NCBI GenBank assembly: GCA_029319145.1
Contig: CP119753.1
Location: forward strand, 1 to 64,000
DNA length: 64,000 nucleotides
Direction: 5' to 3'
Source: Microbacter sp. GSS18
GTDB lineage: Bacteria; Actinomycetota; Actinomycetes; Actinomycetales; Microbacteriaceae
Position numbers and translations under genes: made by a program. Below, one piece after another: positions 10,508 through 18,669 of the stretch (position 1 is the stretch's first letter; each line of letters opens with the position of its first letter). Under the pieces are notes generated by a model that saw only the letters and a program-made list of their open reading frames with translations, did not search any database and was not told the DNA's origin.

Positions 10508-12220
10508 CTAGTCGCGGTCTTCACCGTGTCGTCCTGCCTCGGCGGCGCGGCGCTCCGCGCCCCGGATCCGGATCGAATCGGTCGCGCCGAGCGTCTGCAT
10601 CCCCTCGCTCGTCGAGACCGTGGCCAGGTCCGCTTCGGCGGCGTTGATCCGCTCCGAGGTCGTCATGCGGGTGAGCGGCTCGTTGGGGAGGAACACGATC
10701 GCGATCAGGCTCACCACCGCGAACGGCACGGCGATCAGGAACGAGTGCGAGATGCCCTGCGCGTAGACGTCCTCGAAGATCACGCGGACAGCCTCGGGCA
10801 TCGCGGAGACCGCGGGGAGCGTCTCCGACTGCAGTCCCTCGGCGACGGCCGCGCCCTGGTCGCCGAGACCGGCGATCGCCGCCGACAGTTCGCCCGCGCG
10901 CTCTCCGAGCAGGTCGGTCACGCGCGACGCGAGCGCGGCGCCCATCAGCGAGACGCCGATCGTGCCGCCCAGGCTGCGGAAGAACGTCACGCCCGAGCTC
11001 GCCGCGCCGATCTCGGAGGGCTGCGTGGTGTTCTGCACGATCAGCACGAGATTCTGCATCGTGGAGCCCACCCCGGCGCCCAGCAGCGCCATGTACACCG
11101 AGACGAGCGCGAAGTTGGTGTCGTATTCGATCGTCGACAGCAGCGAAGCCCCCGCGACCAGCATGATCGCGCCGGCGATGAGATACGGCTTCCAGTGGCC
11201 GAACCGGGTGATCAGCGCCCCGATCGTGATCGAAGCGACGAGGAGCCCCGCGATCATCGGGATCGTCATGACGCCCGCCTCGGTGGGGGTCGCGCCGCGC
11301 GCGAGCTGCATGTACTGGCTGAGGAAGACCGACGCGCCGAACATCGCGATGCCCGTGGCGATGGAGGCGAGCACGGCGAGGGTGAAGGTGCGGTTGCGGA
11401 ACAGCGACAGCGGCACCAGGGGCTCGCGGACCCGCAGCTCGACGACGATGAACAGCGCCGTGGCGAGGATCGCACCGCCGACCATCAGCAGCGTCGTGAG
11501 GCTCCACCAGTCGTAGTCCGTTCCCGCGTTCGTCACCCAGATCAGCAGCAGCGAGACCGCGGCCGACAGGAGCACGATGCCGACGTAGTCGATCGACACC
11601 TTGCGCGAGTGCCGCGGCACGTGGAGCGTCTTCTGCACGATGATGAGCGCCGCGACGGCGACCGGAAGCGCGACGAAGAAGTTCCAGCGCCAGCCCCACG
11701 CGTCCGTGATGACGCCGCCGAGCAGCGGCCCGCCGATGGTCGCGAGGGCCATCACGGCGCCGAAGAGGCCCATGTAGCGACCGCGTTCGCGTGGGCTGAT
11801 GATGTCGGCCATCAGCACCTGGCTGAGGGCGGCGAGGCCGCCGGCGCCGAGGCCCTGGACGGCGCGCGAGGTGATCAGCATCCCCGGATCCTGTGCGAAC
11901 CCGGCCGTGGCCGACGCGAGCACGAAGATCGCGATCGCGAGCTGGAACAGCAGCTTGCGGTCGAACAGGTCGGCGAGCTTGCCCCAGATGGGGGTCGAGA
12001 TCGCGGTGGTGAGCAGGGTCGCCGTCACGACCCACGTGAAGGCGGCCTGGTCGCCCTCGAGGTCGTGGATGATGACGGGCAGCGACGTCGAGACGACGGT
12101 GGATGCGAGCATCGACACGAACATGCCCAGGAGCAGGCCGGAGAGGGCGGGGAGGACCGCGCGCCTCGACGGGGCGGGTTCCGTGGCTGCGGCGGGCTTG
12201 TCGGCGGCGGTGGCTGACAT
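10508..12220 (-). CDS. MFS multidrug exporter, DHA2 (EmrB/QacA) family
   Basis: A 570-residue drug:proton antiporter with the 14-helix layout of the DHA2 family. It shows motif A after helix 2 (GKLADLFDRKLLF), motif C in helix 5 (GGPLLGGVITDAWGWRW) and a large extracellular loop before the last helices. It probably exports hydrophobic or cationic toxic compounds across the cytoplasmic membrane. The ATG at 12220 has AGAAGGGA 5 nt upstream. It is the first gene of a pair with the marR-type gene. The upstream region carries three 14-bp palindromes, consistent with ligand-induced derepression. The exported substrate cannot be told from sequence. Confidence 0.9.
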   Translation of the reverse strand: MSATAADKPAAATEPAPSRRAVLPALSGLLLGMFVSMLASTVVSTSLPVIIHDLEGDQAAFTWVVTATLLTTAISTPIWGKLADLFDRKLLFQLAIAIFVLASATAGFAQDPGMLITSRAVQGLGAGGLAALSQVLMADIISPRERGRYMGLFGAVMALATIGGPLLGGVITDAWGWRWNFFVALPVAVAALIIVQKTLHVPRHSRKVSIDYVGIVLLSAAVSLLLIWVTNAGTDYDWWSLTTLLMVGGAILATALFIVVELRVREPLVPLSLFRNRTFTLAVLASIATGIAMFGASVFLSQYMQLARGATPTEAGVMTIPMIAGLLVASITIGALITRFGHWKPYLIAGAIMLVAGASLLSTIEYDTNFALVSVYMALLGAGVGSTMQNLVLIVQNTTQPSEIGAASSGVTFFRSLGGTIGVSLMGAALASRVTDLLGERAGELSAAIAGLGDQGAAVAEGLQSETLPAVSAMPEAVRVIFEDVYAQGISHSFLIAVPFAVVSLIAIVFLPNEPLTRMTTSERINAAEADLATVSTSEGMQTLGATDSIRIRGAERRAAEAGRHGEDRD

Positions 12221-12264
12221 GGCATCCCTTCTGAGGTTCGGGAGCGGCGCCGTCGACGCTCTGG

Positions 12265-12323
12265 TTGATTCGTATCAATTGTTGAGACCGGTCAACCATA
12301 GGGCAATGTTTGACGTGGGTCAA
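12265..12323. promoter_or_regulatory. three TTGA-N6-TCAA palindromes, probable MarR operators
   Basis: Three 14-bp inverted repeats share TTGA-N6-TCAA: TTGATTCGTATCAA (12265-12278), TTGAGACCGGTCAA (12282-12295) and TTGACGTGGGTCAA (12310-12323). The first and third have perfect 5-bp arms. They lie 45-103 bp upstream of the exporter start, where a repressor would block its promoter. Binding by the marR product is inferred from position and symmetry. Confidence 0.65.
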
Positions 12324-12449
12324 CCATGCGTCACTCGAGTACGCCGACCGGAGCTTTACCGTCCACGGTGATGGCTGACCGGTGGGGCGCGCGCGGGGCC
12401 GCGGCCGGCGCGTGCGCGGTCGGTCTGCCGCGACAGATCGGCGGGCGGC

Positions 12450-12570
12450 GGGCCGGTGTCGATGTGGCGATGGTTCGGCCCTCGCCGGGGGAGGGGGCGC
12501 GCGTCGGGCGAGTGCTCAGTCGGCCAGTGCGAGGGCCCGGTACGCCTGCCGTGGCTGCTCGGTGGTCTGC
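12450..12570. repeat. 121-bp tandem duplication, copy 1 (distal)
   Basis: This segment is nearly identical to 12571-12691, with only a handful of substitutions. It carries a stranded copy of the last codons of the nuclease gene (reading TTEQPRQAYRALALAD on the minus strand) plus its stop and ~66 bp of downstream DNA. The two copies abut exactly, as expected from slipped-strand or unequal-crossover duplication. Confidence 0.85.
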
Positions 12571-12691
12571 GGGCCGGTGTCGATGTGGCGATGGTTCAGC
12601 CGTCGCTGGGGGAGGGGGCGCCCGTCGGGCGGGTGCTCAGTCGGCCAGTGCGAGGGCCCGGTACGCCTGCCGTGGCTGCTCGGCGGTCTGC
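12571..12691. repeat. 121-bp tandem duplication, copy 2 (contains the active 3' end of the nuclease gene)
   Basis: This is the proximal copy of the repeat. It spans the last ~18 codons and the stop of the YqaJ-type gene (stop at 12637-12639) and its downstream flank. Duplication left the functional reading frame intact and added a spare terminus downstream. Confidence 0.85.
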
Positions 12692-13308
12692 CGCATCCGC
12701 TCGGTGAGCCGCGCAGGGACATCGCGTCCGGTCGTGCGCCGGTACAGCTCGTCGATGAGCGACGTGGCCAGCGTCACGAGCTTCCCGATCTCGGCCTCGT
12801 CGCGCTCGACCCATGCGCAGCGGGGCTCGTCGCCGACCGGCACGAAGTCGTCGTGCTGCTCCCACGCGACGAGCGTCCGCTCGGCGCCGAGGACGTGCTG
12901 CTGCCACCACACCTGGCGCAGATAGGACCGGGGAATCGAGCGCCACGCCTTGTTCGTCGTCTTGATCTCGGCCAGAACGACCCGCCCGTCGCCGTCGACG
13001 GCGATGCCGTCGGGTGTTGCCAGGTGTCGCTTCTCGACGACGGCGTGGAATAGGGCCGACGAGGGCTGGATGCCGTGCGTCGCAGCGACCCACGCGGCGA
13101 TCTCGGGCTCGCGGGCACGCCCGTGGGCGGTGTACGCGTTGCCCGAGAAGCCCGAGCCCATGAGCTTGGAGTCCGCGGCGCGCGCGATCGCGCGCTCGGA
13201 GGTGAGCGTCGCGACATCCGTGGCGGTGATCCCGCGCGAGCGGGCCCGCACCCACGCCACGCGGTCGCGCGAGTCCGCGACGATGCGCGCGGCGAGCTCC
13301 GGGGTCAC
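12637..13308 (-). CDS. YqaJ-like (lambda exonuclease family) nuclease
   Basis: A 223-residue protein of the YqaJ/lambda-exonuclease PD-(D/E)XK fold. Visible motifs are GITATDV near residue 26, GRAREPEIAAW, the catalytic pair ATPDGIAVD ... VVLAEIKTT, and YLRQVWWQQHVLG. The family degrades one DNA strand from ends to start recombination and is common in phages, but chromosomal single-gene copies exist in actinobacteria. No recombinase (RecT/Bet) partner is adjacent. The GTG start at 13308 has no properly spaced ribosome binding site, but TAGGGT lies exactly 6 nt upstream, which suggests leaderless translation. The 3' end is inside a 121-bp tandem duplication. Confidence 0.82.
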   Translation of the reverse strand: MTPELAARIVADSRDRVAWVRARSRGITATDVATLTSERAIARAADSKLMGSGFSGNAYTAHGRAREPEIAAWVAATHGIQPSSALFHAVVEKRHLATPDGIAVDGDGRVVLAEIKTTNKAWRSIPRSYLRQVWWQQHVLGAERTLVAWEQHDDFVPVGDEPRCAWVERDEAEIGKLVTLATSLIDELYRRTTGRDVPARLTERMRQTAEQPRQAYRALALAD

Positions 13309-13392
13309 CCTCCGACCCTATCGACGCCCCCTCCCACCCTCATCCCGCGACACCCGCCGGCCGGGAACACCGGACTGTCCGCCGAACGCACA

Positions 13393-13415
13393 CGCGGGTC
13401 CCGAGATCACCCGCG
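13393..13415. repeat. intergenic inverted repeat
   Basis: CGCGGGT and ACCCGCG form a 7-bp stem around a 9-nt loop, between the nuclease gene and the DUF559-type gene. There is no T-tract. The CGAGATCACCCG string in the loop and right arm recurs just after the DUF559-type gene at about 14573. Confidence 0.4.
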
Positions 13416-13563
13416 GTGCGCGTGAAAGGCGGGGGTTCTCGAGAATTGCGTGTGTGCTCGTGTGAGCGTCAGCGGCTCCTCCCCAGCCGGAGCGCGCGGG
13501 CGCGGGATCCACGGGTGGGGCGTGGAGGGCGTCGCGGTCGTGCGCAGCGGGGAGGATGCGGGG

Positions 13564-14556
13564 ATGCGGCGCAACGTATCGCTCGACGCGGGATTCGCGC
13601 TGGTGCGCACGCGACGCGAACTGCTCGATGACGGGTGCACCTCACGCGGCATCGAGTCCGCCGTCGCGGACGGTTCGCTGCGACGACTCCAGCCGAACCG
13701 GTACGTCGAAGACTCCGTGTGGCGGGAGCTGTGGCCGGAGTCGCGGCATCGCCTCGAGATCGCATCCGCGTTCGGTCAGATGAGGACGGATGCCGCCGTT
13801 GCGGCGTACGCGTCCGCCGCGGCGGTCTGGGAGCTGCCGCTCGCGCGCCACGTGCCGACCGCGGTCCACGTGGTCCTCCCGAACGGAGCGCGTGCTTCGA
13901 GCAGGCCCGGTCTCGTGCGACACACCGACGCGATCGGCGAGGACGACATCGTCGAGGTCGCCGGCATCCGCTGCACCTCGCTCGAGCGGACCGTGGTGGA
14001 CGTGGCGCGCACCCTCCCGTTCGAGACCTCGGTCGCACTCGTCGACGCGGCGCTGCGTCGTGTCGCGATGCGGGGACGTCGGTACGACAAGGGACTCGCC
14101 GCGCAATGGCGGGAGGGCGTGCTCGATCGCCTCGACCGCATGCCGGGGGCGCGCGGCGTTCGGCGGGCACGCGGTGTGGCCCTCTTCGCCGACGGCCGCG
14201 CGGAGCTTCCGGGGGAGAGCATCACCCGCGTAAGACTGCGCCAGCTCGGATTCACGCGCTTCCATCTGCAGGTACCGGTCCGATCGCCCTCCGGCGGAGG
14301 ATACGAAGTGGACATCGGGCTGGACGAGGCGAAGGCGCTCCTGGAGTTCGACGGGAAGGGGAAATACCTCGACGCGGCGATGCGCGACGGGCTCTCGCTC
14401 GAAGACGTCCTGTTGGCCGAGAAGCGGCGCGAGGACTGGATCCGCGGCGTGACGCAGTGCCGGTTCGGACGGGTCGAGGATGCCCACATCACCACTCCCG
14501 CAGCGCTCGGCACCCGCCTCGCGGCCTACGGCATCCGTCCGCCCCGGAAGCGCTGA
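13564..14556 (+). CDS. AbiEi-antitoxin-like / DUF559 (Vsr-type endonuclease-like) protein
   Basis: A 330-residue protein of a type abundant in Microbacteriaceae. The N-terminal part (residues ~1-60, with LLDDGCTSRGIESAVADGSLRR) resembles the winged-helix domain of AbiEi-type antitoxins. The C-terminal ~90 residues (EVDIGLDEAKALLEFDGKGK, then LLAEKRREDWIR) resemble the DUF559/Vsr-like PD-(D/E)XK nuclease core. The ATG at 13564 is chosen because GGGGAGG lies 7 nt upstream; the upstream extension is low-complexity. No AbiEii-type nucleotidyltransferase toxin is next to it, so a toxin-antitoxin role is not supported here. The true activity is unknown. Confidence 0.75.
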   Translation: MRRNVSLDAGFALVRTRRELLDDGCTSRGIESAVADGSLRRLQPNRYVEDSVWRELWPESRHRLEIASAFGQMRTDAAVAAYASAAAVWELPLARHVPTAVHVVLPNGARASSRPGLVRHTDAIGEDDIVEVAGIRCTSLERTVVDVARTLPFETSVALVDAALRRVAMRGRRYDKGLAAQWREGVLDRLDRMPGARGVRRARGVALFADGRAELPGESITRVRLRQLGFTRFHLQVPVRSPSGGGYEVDIGLDEAKALLEFDGKGKYLDAAMRDGLSLEDVLLAEKRREDWIRGVTQCRFGRVEDAHITTPAALGTRLAAYGIRPPRKR

Positions 14557-14679
14557 ACGCACGGAGAGACGCCGAGATCACCCGGCATCGCCGAGATCGC
14601 ACGCGAACGACGCGAAGCGCGTGTGGTTTGGGCAACGCAGGGTGCGCTCGGCGGCGGCAGGGGAGGGCGGGGCGCGGAT

Positions 14680-14708
14680 TTGGTGCGGGGGGCGGGAACG
14701 CCTACACT
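14680..14708 (+). promoter_or_regulatory. promoter of the rplJL operon
   Basis: TTGGTG (14680-14685) and TACACT (14703-14708) are separated by exactly 17 bp, a good sigma-70-type promoter. Transcription would start near 14715, leaving a leader of about 210 nt before rplJ. Confidence 0.65.
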
Positions 14709-14824
14709 GGACGGAGCCGAAGACCGCCGGTCATCGGAGTGCGCGCGAGCGCGGTCCGATCGAAGCTCTGCGAATGCAGGGGCCCGCGCAGGTGTCACGA
14801 ACGATTCTCCCACTCGGGATTCCC

Positions 14825-14853
14825 GCTCCGTGCGCTTGCGCCGGAGCTTTTTT
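14825..14853 (+). terminator. L10 leader attenuator (intrinsic-terminator-like hairpin)
   Basis: GCTCCG pairs with CGGAGC, with an inner GCG/CGC extension and a CTTG loop, followed directly by six T. It lies about 70 nt upstream of rplJ inside the leader. In other bacteria L10(L12)4 binds the rplJ leader for feedback control, and a leader terminator fits such attenuation. The mechanism here is inference. Confidence 0.65.
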
Positions 14854-14925
14854 CATGCCCAGAGCGCGGTGGTCCAGGCCGACGCCCCGCCTCCGCGGAG
14901 CGTCTCGTACACACAAGGAGTGGCC

Positions 14926-15441
14926 ATGGCGCAGAAGGAAGCATCGGTCGCCGAGCTCACGAAGAATTTCGAGGACTCGACCGCCGTTCTGCTCACCGAG
15001 TACCGCGGTCTGACGGTTGCCGAGCTCAAGGAGCTCCGCAACAGCATCCGTCAGGACGCGGAGTACGCCGTGGTGAAGAACACGCTGACCAAGATCGCCG
15101 CGAACAACGCGGGGGTCACGGGACTGGACGACGACCTCAAGGGTCCGTCGGCCGTCGCGTTCGTGCACGGTGACCCGGTCGCCGTCGCGAAGGGTCTGCG
15201 TGCCTTCGCCAAGGCACACCCTCTTCTCGTGATCAAGGGCGGTTACTTCGACGGCAACCCCCTGACCGCGGACGAGGTCAACAAGCTCGCCGACCTCGAG
15301 AGCCGTGAAGTCCTGCTGGCGAAGCTCGCCGGTGCGATGAAGGCCTCGATGACCAAGGCGGCATTCGTCTTCAACGCGCTCCCGTCGAAGGCCGTTCGCA
15401 CGGTCGACGCGCTGCGCGAGAAGCAGGAGTCCGCGGCCTGA
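14926..15441 (+). CDS. rplJ: 50S ribosomal protein L10
   Basis: L10 (171 residues) forms the base of the ribosomal stalk and binds L7/L12 dimers through its C-terminal helix. The sequence has the family N-terminus ([16 protein letters not shown]), the VVKNTL motif near residue 47 and the Ala/Lys-rich C-terminal helix. AAGGAG lies 5 nt before the ATG at 14926. It is co-transcribed with rplL across a 42-bp gap. The L11/L1 genes that often precede it are not in this window, so the operon starts at its own promoter here. Confidence 0.98.
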   Translation: MAQKEASVAELTKNFEDSTAVLLTEYRGLTVAELKELRNSIRQDAEYAVVKNTLTKIAANNAGVTGLDDDLKGPSAVAFVHGDPVAVAKGLRAFAKAHPLLVIKGGYFDGNPLTADEVNKLADLESREVLLAKLAGAMKASMTKAAFVFNALPSKAVRTVDALREKQESAA

Positions 15442-15483
15442 TCGGGCCAGCGGCGATAGAAACCCCAATCAAGGAGAATCATC

Positions 15484-15876
15484 ATGGCAAAGCTCAGCAC
15501 TGAGGAGCTGCTCGACGCGTTCAAGGAGCTCACGCTCATCGAGCTCAGCGAGTTCGTCAAGGCGTTCGAGGAGACCTTCGACGTCACCGCCGCCGCCCCG
15601 GTCGCCGTTGCCGCTGCGGGCGCCCCCGCCGGTGGTGCCGGTGAGGCCGCCGCCGAGGAGGAGAAGGACTCGTTCGACGTCGTCCTCGAGGCCGCCGGCG
15701 ACAAGAAGATCCAGGTCATCAAGGTCGTCCGCGAGCTCACCTCGCTCGGCCTCGGCGAGGCCAAGGCCGTCGTCGACGGTGCCCCGAAGCCCGTGCTCGA
15801 GGGCGCGAACAAGGACGACGCCGAGAAGGCGAAGGCCAAGCTCGAGGAGGCTGGCGCGACGGTTACCCTCAAGTAA
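15484..15876 (+). CDS. rplL: 50S ribosomal protein L7/L12
   Basis: L7/L12 (130 residues) is the multimeric stalk protein that recruits translation GTPases. It shows the N-terminal dimerisation domain, an Ala/Gly-rich hinge at residues ~37-55 and the C-terminal domain with [20 protein letters not shown] and [21 protein letters not shown] precedes the ATG. It is the last gene of the rplJL operon, followed by a strong terminator 18 bp after the stop. Confidence 0.99.
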   Translation: MAKLSTEELLDAFKELTLIELSEFVKAFEETFDVTAAAPVAVAAAGAPAGGAGEAAAEEEKDSFDVVLEAAGDKKIQVIKVVRELTSLGLGEAKAVVDGAPKPVLEGANKDDAEKAKAKLEEAGATVTLK

Positions 15877-15893
15877 TCTCGCTTCACTTTCGC

Positions 15894-15927
15894 GAAGACC
15901 CCGGATGCCTCGGCATCCGGGGTCTTC
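15894..15927. terminator. bidirectional hairpin terminator after rplL
   Basis: GAAGACCCCGGATGCC and its exact reverse complement surround a minimal loop, giving a 15-16 bp perfect stem. It lies between rplL and the convergent LacI-type gene and can serve both directions. Because the stem ends in GTCTTC, the T-tract is short. Confidence 0.85.
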
Positions 15928-15946
15928 GTCGTCTCGCCAGCCTGTG

Positions 15947-16990
15947 TCAGCCGTGGCGCATGTCGGCCACGGATGCGGCGACGCGCGAGGACGGGGATGC
16001 CGTCGAGGAGCGCATCACCATGCGCGCCTGCAGATGCACCTGCTCGGCCTCGAGGTCGGGATCCTCGATATGGCGGATGAGCAATGCGACCGCGTGGGCG
16101 CCCTGATCGCGCGGAATCTGCCGCAGTGTCGTGAGCGAGAACATCTCGGCGAACTCATGGTCGTCGATGCCGATCACGCTGAGCTGGCTGGGAACCTGCA
16201 CCCCCAGGCGCCGCGCCGCGATGATGGCGCCGATCGCCACCTCGTCGCACGCGCCGACGATGGCGCTCGGACGCGAGCGGGGGTCGGCGAGCGCGTCCAC
16301 CGCGGCGGCGTATCCGCCCGGCAGCGTCACGGCCGACTCGATGTGCCGAGTGGCGTCGCCGAGGCCGGCCTCGGCCATCGCCGCGTAGTAGCCGTTGAGC
16401 CGCGTGCGGTCCACCTGCGCCCAGTGGCGGTCGGGGCGACCCCCACCGAGGAACGCGATGTCGGTGTGCCCGAGGCCGAGCAGATGCTCGGTCGCCCGCC
16501 GGGCGGCGTAGTCGTCGTCGATCGCGACGATGCTGTGCGAGCCGCCGGCGCCGACGACGCTGACGACCGGTCGGCCCATGCGCACCAGCCGCTCCAGCTC
16601 GTGGTCGTCAGGTTCGAGCCCGACGGCGATCAGGCCGTCGAAGCGCTTGCGCGCCAGGAAGTCCTCGAAGATGCGCGCCCGTCCCGGCGTTCCGGGCTTC
16701 GCGTCGTACAGCGTCAGATCGAGCCCGCGCTCGAGCAGCGCCTCTTGGATCCCCTCGAGCACTTCGGCGAAGAACCACCGGTTGAGGTACGGCATCACGA
16801 CGCCGATGTTGCGCGTGCGGCCCGTCGCGAGGCTCACGGCGCTCGTGGACGGGACATAGCCGATGGCCTCGGCGGCCTCGCGCACGCGTCGCCGCGTCTC
16901 GGCGGAGACATAGCCCGAACCGCTGAGGGCACGGCTGGCGGTCGATTTCGACACACCGGCCTGCCGGGCGACGTCTTCGATCCCGCTCAC
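15947..16990 (-). CDS. LacI-family transcriptional regulator of the adjacent sugar locus
   Basis: A 347-residue LacI/GalR-type repressor. The N-terminal helix-turn-helix (IEDVARQAGVSKSTASRALS) and hinge are followed by a periplasmic-binding-protein-like sugar domain (VVMPYLNRWFFAEVLEGI; SAIVGACDEVAIGAI). The GTG start at 16990 has GGAAGGA 10 nt upstream. It is divergent from the sugar-transport genes, and two palindromic operators lie in the 241-bp gap, one near its own promoter and one at the transporter promoter. It probably represses both until a galactoside or fructoside binds. Confidence 0.92.
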   Translation of the reverse strand: MSGIEDVARQAGVSKSTASRALSGSGYVSAETRRRVREAAEAIGYVPSTSAVSLATGRTRNIGVVMPYLNRWFFAEVLEGIQEALLERGLDLTLYDAKPGTPGRARIFEDFLARKRFDGLIAVGLEPDDHELERLVRMGRPVVSVVGAGGSHSIVAIDDDYAARRATEHLLGLGHTDIAFLGGGRPDRHWAQVDRTRLNGYYAAMAEAGLGDATRHIESAVTLPGGYAAAVDALADPRSRPSAIVGACDEVAIGAIIAARRLGVQVPSQLSVIGIDDHEFAEMFSLTTLRQIPRDQGAHAVALLIRHIEDPDLEAEQVHLQARMVMRSSTASPSSRVAASVADMRHG

Positions 16991-17060
16991 CGTGGACTGA
17001 TCCTTCCGACGAGATTCGAGGTTCCGAGGGCGTGGATCAGCCTAGTGTCGCCACGCCGTA

Positions 17061-17076
17061 GTGGGAACGGTTCCAC
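17061..17076. promoter_or_regulatory. LacI-type operator O1
   Basis: GTGGGAACGGTTCCAC is a near-perfect 16-bp palindrome with the central CG typical of LacI/GalR operators. It lies upstream of TAGGCT (minus strand, 17039-17044), the probable -10 of the regulator gene, which suggests autoregulation. Confidence 0.75.
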
Positions 17077-17137
17077 ATAACGTAGCCCACATTGTGCGCG
17101 AAATCACGCGGGTTATCGATTCGTGATGACGACATCC

Positions 17138-17167
17138 TTGTGTCACTGCGCTGACCTCGCGTACGTT
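17138..17167 (+). promoter_or_regulatory. promoter of the sugar ABC transporter operon
   Basis: TTGTGT (17138-17143) and TACGTT (17162-17167) are separated by 18 bp. Transcription would start near 17174, inside the second LacI-type operator. Confidence 0.5.
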
Positions 17168-17169
17168 GT

Positions 17170-17184
17170 GTGGAAGCGGTTCCC
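17170..17184. promoter_or_regulatory. LacI-type operator O2
   Basis: GTGGAAGCGGTTCCC shares the CGGTTCC half-site with O1 and overlaps the predicted transcription start of the transporter operon, a classic place for repression. Confidence 0.65.
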
Positions 17185-17231
17185 TATCGGCATCGCAACG
17201 CAGCAACAAGAACTCGAAGAGGAGTGATCAC

Positions 17232-18560
17232 ATGGGCATGACGCAGCGAGGGCGCCTCGTCGTCCCGCTCGCCGGTCTCGGCATCCTGGGCATCGCGCTG
17301 GCCGCGTGCTCGGGCGGAGGCAGCGACGGCGGCGACAGCGGAGGCAGCGGCGAGACCGTCACCATCATGGGTGCTTTCACCGACGCGCAGGCCGACGCCT
17401 TCCAGGCCGATCTCGACGCGTGGGGCGAGACGAGCGGCATCACCGTCACGTACGACGGCAACACCGACTTCCAGACCGCCGTGGTCGCCCGAGCCACCGC
17501 CGGCAACCCGCCCGACATCGCGATCTACCCGCAGCCGGGCGTTCTCAAGAGCCAGACGGCGACCCTGTTCCCGCTCGAGGAGCTGGGCATCGACGTGGAT
17601 TCGATCATCGCCGACGAGGCCAACGGGCTCGGCACGATCGCACAGGTCGACGGGCAGACGTTCGGCCTCCCGTACTCGATCAACGTCAAGTCGCTGGTCT
17701 GGTACAACCCGTCGGCGTTCGACGCCGCGGGTCTGGAGATCCCGACGACGGATGCCGAGCTCACCGCTCTGCAGCAGACGATCATGGACGACGACCTCGG
17801 CTACCCGTGGTGCGTCGGCATCGAATCGGGCGCCGCGACCGGGTGGGGAGCCACCGACTGGCTCGAGGAGTACGTCCTGCGCTACGGCGGACTCGACGAG
17901 TACAACGCGTGGATCGCCGGTGACGTCCTGTTCACCAGCGACCTCGTGACCCAGGCCGGTGACAAGGTGGCCGACGAAATTCTCGCCGACGGCAAGGTCA
18001 ACGGCGGCGGCCAGGCTATCGCCACGACCTCGTTCCAGACGGCGGGCAACCAGCTGTGGGCCGAGGGCAAGGACAACGGCCAGTGCTTCATGATGCGTCA
18101 GGGTTCGTTCATCGCGGACTTCTTCCCCGACGACATCAAGGCCCAGATCGCCGACGGCGACCTGTCCAACATCGACTTCTTCCAGCTGCCCTCGCCCGAG
18201 GGCACGGACACGGCGATGCTCGGCGGCGGCGACCTCGTGGGAGCCTTCACCAACAGCGAGGCCACGAAGGCGGTCGTGGAGTACATCACCGGACCGGAGT
18301 TCGGCACCAACGGCTACGCCAGCCAGTCGATCTTCCTGTCGCCGCACAACGACTTCGACACGTCGAACTACACGACCGAGTTCCAGAAGAAGTCGCAGGC
18401 GCTCCTGGCCGAGTCCACTGTGTTCGGCTTCGACGCCTCGGACCAGATGCCGGGTGAGATCGGCGCCGGCACCGAGTGGACGGAGCTGACGAGCTGGTTC
18501 GCGGGTCAGAAGACGATGGAACAGGCGTTCCAGACGATCGACGACGCGTGGCCGCGGTGA
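17232..18560 (+). CDS. sugar ABC transporter, substrate-binding lipoprotein
   Basis: A family-1 extracellular solute-binding protein of 442 residues, anchored as a lipoprotein: signal peptide with lipobox LAAC at residues ~20-23, then a Ser/Gly linker. It captures a sugar outside the membrane and delivers it to the two permeases downstream. It resembles alpha-glucoside/raffinose-type binding proteins (AglE-like). The ATG at 17232 is preceded by GAAGAGGAG at 7 nt. With the alpha-galactosidase and the GH32-like enzyme nearby, raffinose-family or melibiose-type sugars are the best guess. Confidence 0.9.
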   Translation: MGMTQRGRLVVPLAGLGILGIALAACSGGGSDGGDSGGSGETVTIMGAFTDAQADAFQADLDAWGETSGITVTYDGNTDFQTAVVARATAGNPPDIAIYPQPGVLKSQTATLFPLEELGIDVDSIIADEANGLGTIAQVDGQTFGLPYSINVKSLVWYNPSAFDAAGLEIPTTDAELTALQQTIMDDDLGYPWCVGIESGAATGWGATDWLEEYVLRYGGLDEYNAWIAGDVLFTSDLVTQAGDKVADEILADGKVNGGGQAIATTSFQTAGNQLWAEGKDNGQCFMMRQGSFIADFFPDDIKAQIADGDLSNIDFFQLPSPEGTDTAMLGGGDLVGAFTNSEATKAVVEYITGPEFGTNGYASQSIFLSPHNDFDTSNYTTEFQKKSQALLAESTVFGFDASDQMPGEIGAGTEWTELTSWFAGQKTMEQAFQTIDDAWPR

Positions 18561-18591
18561 TCCGCGCCGCGCTCGGTTCCGATTGAGCAAT

Positions 18592-18627
18592 GCGGGCGGC
18601 GCCCCCCTTGTGGGCGGCGCCGCCCGC
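18592..18627 (+). terminator. intercistronic hairpin between binding-protein and permease genes
   Basis: GCGGGCGGCGCC and GGCGCCGCCCGC form a perfect 12-bp stem with a 12-nt loop and no T-tract. Such hairpins often protect the binding-protein mRNA or reduce read-through, giving more binding protein than permease. Confidence 0.6.
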
Positions 18628-18669
18628 CCCTAGCATCCAGACACCTCACAACGACGTCAGGCGGTTCGC

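Larger units (their letters stand above)
12221..12636. other. intergenic region with operators and a decayed duplicate of the nuclease 3' end
   Basis: This 416-bp gap lies between the exporter start and the stop of the YqaJ-type gene. It contains the MarR-type operators at 12265-12323 and the first copy of a 121-bp tandem repeat at 12450-12570. I see no convincing coding region in it. The reading frames that cross it on the plus strand are GC-rich artefacts. Confidence 0.6.
14557..14925 (+). other. rplJ upstream region and leader
   Basis: This 369-bp gap has no gene. Its 5' third is GC-rich filler with CGAGATC repeats. It then holds a promoter (14680-14708), a leader of about 210 nt and an attenuator-like hairpin (14825-14853) before the L10 ribosome binding site AAGGAG at 14915-14920. 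Confidence 0.7.

Noticed and set aside
12326..13053. Plus-strand open frames over the tandem repeat and nuclease gene
   Set aside because: They are Arg/Gly-rich low-complexity shadows of the minus-strand gene; the repeats in them come from the DNA duplication.
12637..13308. Prophage remnant suggested by the YqaJ-type nuclease
   Set aside because: No integrase, recombinase, portal, capsid or attachment repeats are nearby, and neighbours are ordinary chromosomal genes.
13564..14556. AbiE-type toxin-antitoxin system
   Set aside because: Only the AbiEi/DUF559-like gene is present; no adjacent nucleotidyltransferase toxin exists, so a TA module is not supported.
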